From: Serratia marcescens
GTDB taxonomy: Bacteria; Pseudomonadota; Gammaproteobacteria; Enterobacterales; Enterobacteriaceae
Length of the DNA stretch: 64,000 bases
Direction: 5' to 3'
Assembly (NCBI RefSeq): GCF_001902635.1
Contig: NZ_MJAO01000001.1
Coordinates: 354,650-418,649, forward strand
Notes under the pieces: model-generated
What the model was told of the DNA's origin: nothing
What the model saw: the letters and a program-made list of their open reading frames with translations, nothing else
Database searches by the model: none
Shown: positions 61,830 to 64,000 of the stretch, in pieces
Layout: every line of letters begins with the position of its first letter
Position numbering within the stretch: position 1 is the first letter of the stretch
Program-made: the position numbers and the translations under genes

Positions 61830-62330
61830 TTATTGATAATCGGCACGCAGCGTGGCCCAGGCCTCGAAAGCGCCCTCGGTCAACGTAGCGCCGGTGCTTT
61901 TCACCGGCACCGCTTCCAGCCGGGGTGGGTTATGCAGATCGATCGCCACCGTGCTGCCCGGAGTAAACGGCCGGTCATTTTGATACACCCGAATACCGAG
62001 ATTACTTTTGCTCGTCAGTACCGCGTCTTTATCAAACCCTGCCGCCACACCGCTCAGGCTCAGAGTCAACGCCCAGTTGCCGCTGTCGGCGCTTTCGCAA
62101 CTGATTTGGTAGTTCAGCACCTGGCGGTAGTTCACCCCGTCCACCTTGTTGATGCCTACCCGCTCGCCAAAATCCACATCGACCCGGCTGCCGTCATTGA
62201 TGGTGCACGGCGGCGGCTCTATTAACGTGCCGTGAAAAAGGGTATTTACCTCTAATGCCCCCTCTGCTTCTGCATTCAAACCCAATACTCCAACCAGCAA
62301 CAGAAGCCATCCGTTTATTCGTCTTTTCAT
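61830..62330 (-). CDS. Fimbrial minor pilin subunit
   Basis: 166 aa; signal peptide MKRRINGWLLLLVGVLGLNAEAEG. Exported pilin with PPPCTINDGSRVDVDFGERV, second Cys in YQISCESADS, and C-terminal EAWATLRADYQ. ATG 62330 with GGGGG upstream. Clearly paralogous to the next gene (62343-62852): both share PPPCxIN, V-D-FGE and VPVK-G-L motifs, so they probably arose by duplication. Twelve bases separate the two. Confidence 0.88.
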   Translation of the reverse strand: MKRRINGWLLLLVGVLGLNAEAEGALEVNTLFHGTLIEPPPCTINDGSRVDVDFGERVGINKVDGVNYRQVLNYQISCESADSGNWALTLSLSGVAAGFDKDAVLTSKSNLGIRVYQNDRPFTPGSTVAIDLHNPPRLEAVPVKSTGATLTEGAFEAWATLRADYQ

Positions 62331-62342
62331 TGTTGCCCCCGT

Positions 62343-62852
62343 TTACTGATAAGCGACCTGAATCACGGCCCCCGAGTAGAACTCTCCCCCCGATAATGCA
62401 ACGCCGCTCTGTTTCACCGGTACTGCCCATAATTCGGGTTTGTTCGGGTAGGTGAAATTCAGCCAGGTATTCGGTGCCAACTTCTGGTCACCTTGCTGTA
62501 GCTGGATCCCCAATCCTGCGATGGACGTCGCCAATAGCGTGCTATTAAAGCCGGCACCGTATCCCTCCAGTTTCATTTTCATCAGGTTGGATGAGGCACC
62601 GACACAAGAGAGGGTGTAATTCACCGGTACACGGTAATTATTGCCATCTATTCGGGTGGTCATGACCTCACCAAACTCCACGTCAATCACCCGATCGTTA
62701 TTGATCACGCACGGCGGCGGGGCTACCACCGTCACTTTTACCGTTACTGTGGTACTTACAGCGCCGGCCATCATTGATGAGGTGGCGCATAAGATAAACA
62801 GACTGAGGCGTAGTGCATGTTGCCGTAGAGTCACGTGCAGTTTCATCATCAT
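62343..62852 (-). CDS. Fimbrial minor pilin subunit with clustered start codons
   Basis: About 169 aa. GTG and four ATG codons follow one another at 62858, 62855, 62852, 62849 and 62846 after a GAGG ribosome site; 62852 or 62849 has the best spacing. Signal peptide LRLSLFILCATSSMMAGAVS. Pilin features: PPPCVINNDRVIDVEFGEVM, second Cys in YTLSCVGASS, C-terminus GAVIQVAYQ. It starts within ten bases of the upstream stop, so translation is probably coupled. Confidence 0.86.
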   Translation of the reverse strand: MMMKLHVTLRQHALRLSLFILCATSSMMAGAVSTTVTVKVTVVAPPPCVINNDRVIDVEFGEVMTTRIDGNNYRVPVNYTLSCVGASSNLMKMKLEGYGAGFNSTLLATSIAGLGIQLQQGDQKLAPNTWLNFTYPNKPELWAVPVKQSGVALSGGEFYSGAVIQVAYQ

Positions 62853-62859
62853 CATCACC

Positions 62860-63519
62860 TCAGTCGTAACTCAGGTGGAAGTTCACCCGCGCCCAATAGC
62901 TGCCCGCCGCCAGTCCAGCCGGGGTGCGTTCCGGCGTCACGGTATAGCTCAGGGTGTCTTGCCCCGGCGTCAGCAGCAGCGGTGCCCCACGGCTGCCGAG
63001 CCGCGCATCGCGCCCCAGCCCGTCTTGCAGCCGCAAACCCAGGCCGGTAACCCCTTGCGCTTTGACCAGTTGCGGATTGTCCGCATCGCGCACCGCATTG
63101 AAGCTCACCGTGACCGCCGGCTGGTCGTTGGCCCAGATCAGACCGCCAGTGCGCAGATCGCGGCTGCCCGCCGGGCTGCGCAGGCAGTCCGCCAGCCGCA
63201 GTTCGAAACGGACCGGCTCCCCCCGGCCGCCCACCGTCTGCAAACGCCCGGTGCCTGTCTCGCCCAACGCGATATCCTGCCAGGCACTGGCCATCTCCAG
63301 CCGACAGGCGCTTTCCGTCAGGGCGCCATGCACATACAGCGTGCCGTTGGCGCCGTCCACGTTCCAGTTGTCCACCGCCGCCTGGGCGGGCGGCAACAGC
63401 ATCAGGGTCATCCCCAAGCTCAGCGGCACCATCAGCGCCAGCGCCCCCAGCACGCCGTAATAACGCAGTTCGCTCCCCCATCCCCCGTGAGGGGATACCT
63501 TGTGCCTGTTCCTTGCCAT
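62860..63519 (-). CDS. Fimbrial minor pilin subunit (first of four)
   Basis: 219 aa, longer than the others because of an extended N-terminus (about 48 residues to the cleavage site near AQAAVDN). Pilin domain: first Cys in LTESACRLEM, second Cys in LADCLRSPAG, ending RVNFHLSYD with the penultimate Tyr typical of chaperone recognition. ATG 63519 has AGGAG at good spacing. It directly follows the chaperone gene, like mrpE in MR/P operons. Confidence 0.86.
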   Translation of the reverse strand: MARNRHKVSPHGGWGSELRYYGVLGALALMVPLSLGMTLMLLPPAQAAVDNWNVDGANGTLYVHGALTESACRLEMASAWQDIALGETGTGRLQTVGGRGEPVRFELRLADCLRSPAGSRDLRTGGLIWANDQPAVTVSFNAVRDADNPQLVKAQGVTGLGLRLQDGLGRDARLGSRGAPLLLTPGQDTLSYTVTPERTPAGLAAGSYWARVNFHLSYD

Positions 63520-63567
63520 TGTGTTCTCCTATACCGCCGGCATGCCATCCAGCTTGTCCGATGGGGG

Positions 63568-64000
63568 TTACGCGCCTTTTTTCTCCGGCACCACGTTGCA
63601 AGTGCTGCCCGCGCAGCTAAAGCTCAGCTGCGGCCGGCCGCCGTAGTCGTTCACGTAGGTCAACACCGGGCTGTTACCCACCGCCGCCACGCTCACCGTC
63701 AGCGGCATCGTGCCCTTCGGTGGCACCATCATCGGCTCGAAGCCTTTTACGCCGGCGCCCTTTTTGCTGCCCGCGTCCACCAGGGTGACGTAATAGGGCG
63801 TCGGGTTATTCACCACATACTTGTCACCCTGCTTGCTCAGCGTCAGCTGCTCCTGCGGCGGCGGCGCGTTGGTATCGATGGCGATCGCCGCCGGGCGGTA
63901 GAACAGCTTGATGCGCGTCTGCAGCGCAATCTGCAAGGTGTTCGGCTTGTTGCTCTTCGGCGGAATTTCCCGCAGGTTGAAGTAGTACACCGTCTCGCGA
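63568..64000 (-). CDS. Periplasmic fimbrial chaperone, C-terminal part (5' end outside window)
   Basis: Frame open through base 64000. The visible 143 residues include the G1-strand motif region ETVYYFNLREIPPKSNKP, then LQIALQTRIKLFYRPAAI and the C-terminal PapD domain with a Cys pair (FSCAGSTCNV). Chaperones of this family hold pilins in the periplasm and hand them to the usher by donor-strand exchange. The upstream usher and major pilin are expected beyond the window. Confidence 0.9.
   Translation of the reverse strand, partial: RETVYYFNLREIPPKSNKPNTLQIALQTRIKLFYRPAAIAIDTNAPPPQEQLTLSKQGDKYVVNNPTPYYVTLVDAGSKKGAGVKGFEPMMVPPKGTMPLTVSVAAVGNSPVLTYVNDYGGRPQLSFSCAGSTCNVVPEKKGA

Overview
The window is a chromosomal segment of an enteric gammaproteobacterium. 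I infer Serratia, most likely the S. marcescens group. Three things point there: long stretches of Enterobacterales gene order (wza-yegH-asmA-dcd-udk; mrp/metG; yohJK-cdd; sanA; mglCAB-galS-yeiB-folE; iaaA-gsiABCD; moeAB; ybiT) with proteins close in length and sequence to those of E. coli, GC-rich housekeeping genes, and GC-poorer surface-structure loci. The species was not verified by any search.

Region 1 (1-15.7 kb, minus strand) is a group 1-like capsule/exopolysaccharide locus. Transcription runs leftward from a JUMPstart/ops leader at about 15.2 kb through galU, galF, wza, wzb, wzc, an intrinsic terminator/attenuator, wbaP, two glycosyltransferases, a Wzx flippase, a pyruvyl-transferase-family gene, manC and manB/cpsG, which is cut by the window edge. 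wbaP would start the repeat unit on undecaprenyl phosphate, the glycosyltransferases extend it, Wzx flips it, and Wza-Wzb-Wzc export and control chain length. GalU/GalF and ManB/ManC supply UDP-glucose and GDP-mannose. The wzx gene is split by a frameshift at a run of six T, and no Wzy polymerase is visible.

Region 2 (15.7-46.3 kb) is mostly conserved core: yegH, dcuC, asmA, dcd, udk, a PAP2 protein, mrp, metG, an orphan periplasmic binding protein, an MFS transporter, yohJK, cdd, maeA, sanA, the mglBAC galactose transporter with its regulator galS, yeiB, folE, a YbfB-type MFS gene divergent from a PtrR-like LysR gene, and formaldehyde detoxification by frmAB. CRP and Gal-operator sites can be read upstream of mglB and galS, and a paired CRP arrangement upstream of cdd. 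Two copies of a hairpin-rich intergenic repeat lie downstream of the PAP2 gene and of mglC, each supplying a terminator.

Region 3 (46.3-58.2 kb) holds a chromosomal ccdAB toxin-antitoxin pair, the glutathione importer gsiABCD with iaaA, a 127-bp ERIC element, a DUF924 gene, moeAB and ybiT.

Region 4 (58.2-64 kb, minus strand) is the distal part of a chaperone-usher fimbrial operon laid out like MR/P: chaperone (partial), four minor pilins, a gap with a decayed reverse-transcriptase-like fragment, a putative two-domain adhesin with a poly-glycine linker encoded by a 9-bp tandem repeat, and two LuxR-type regulators. The usher and major pilin should lie beyond 64 kb.
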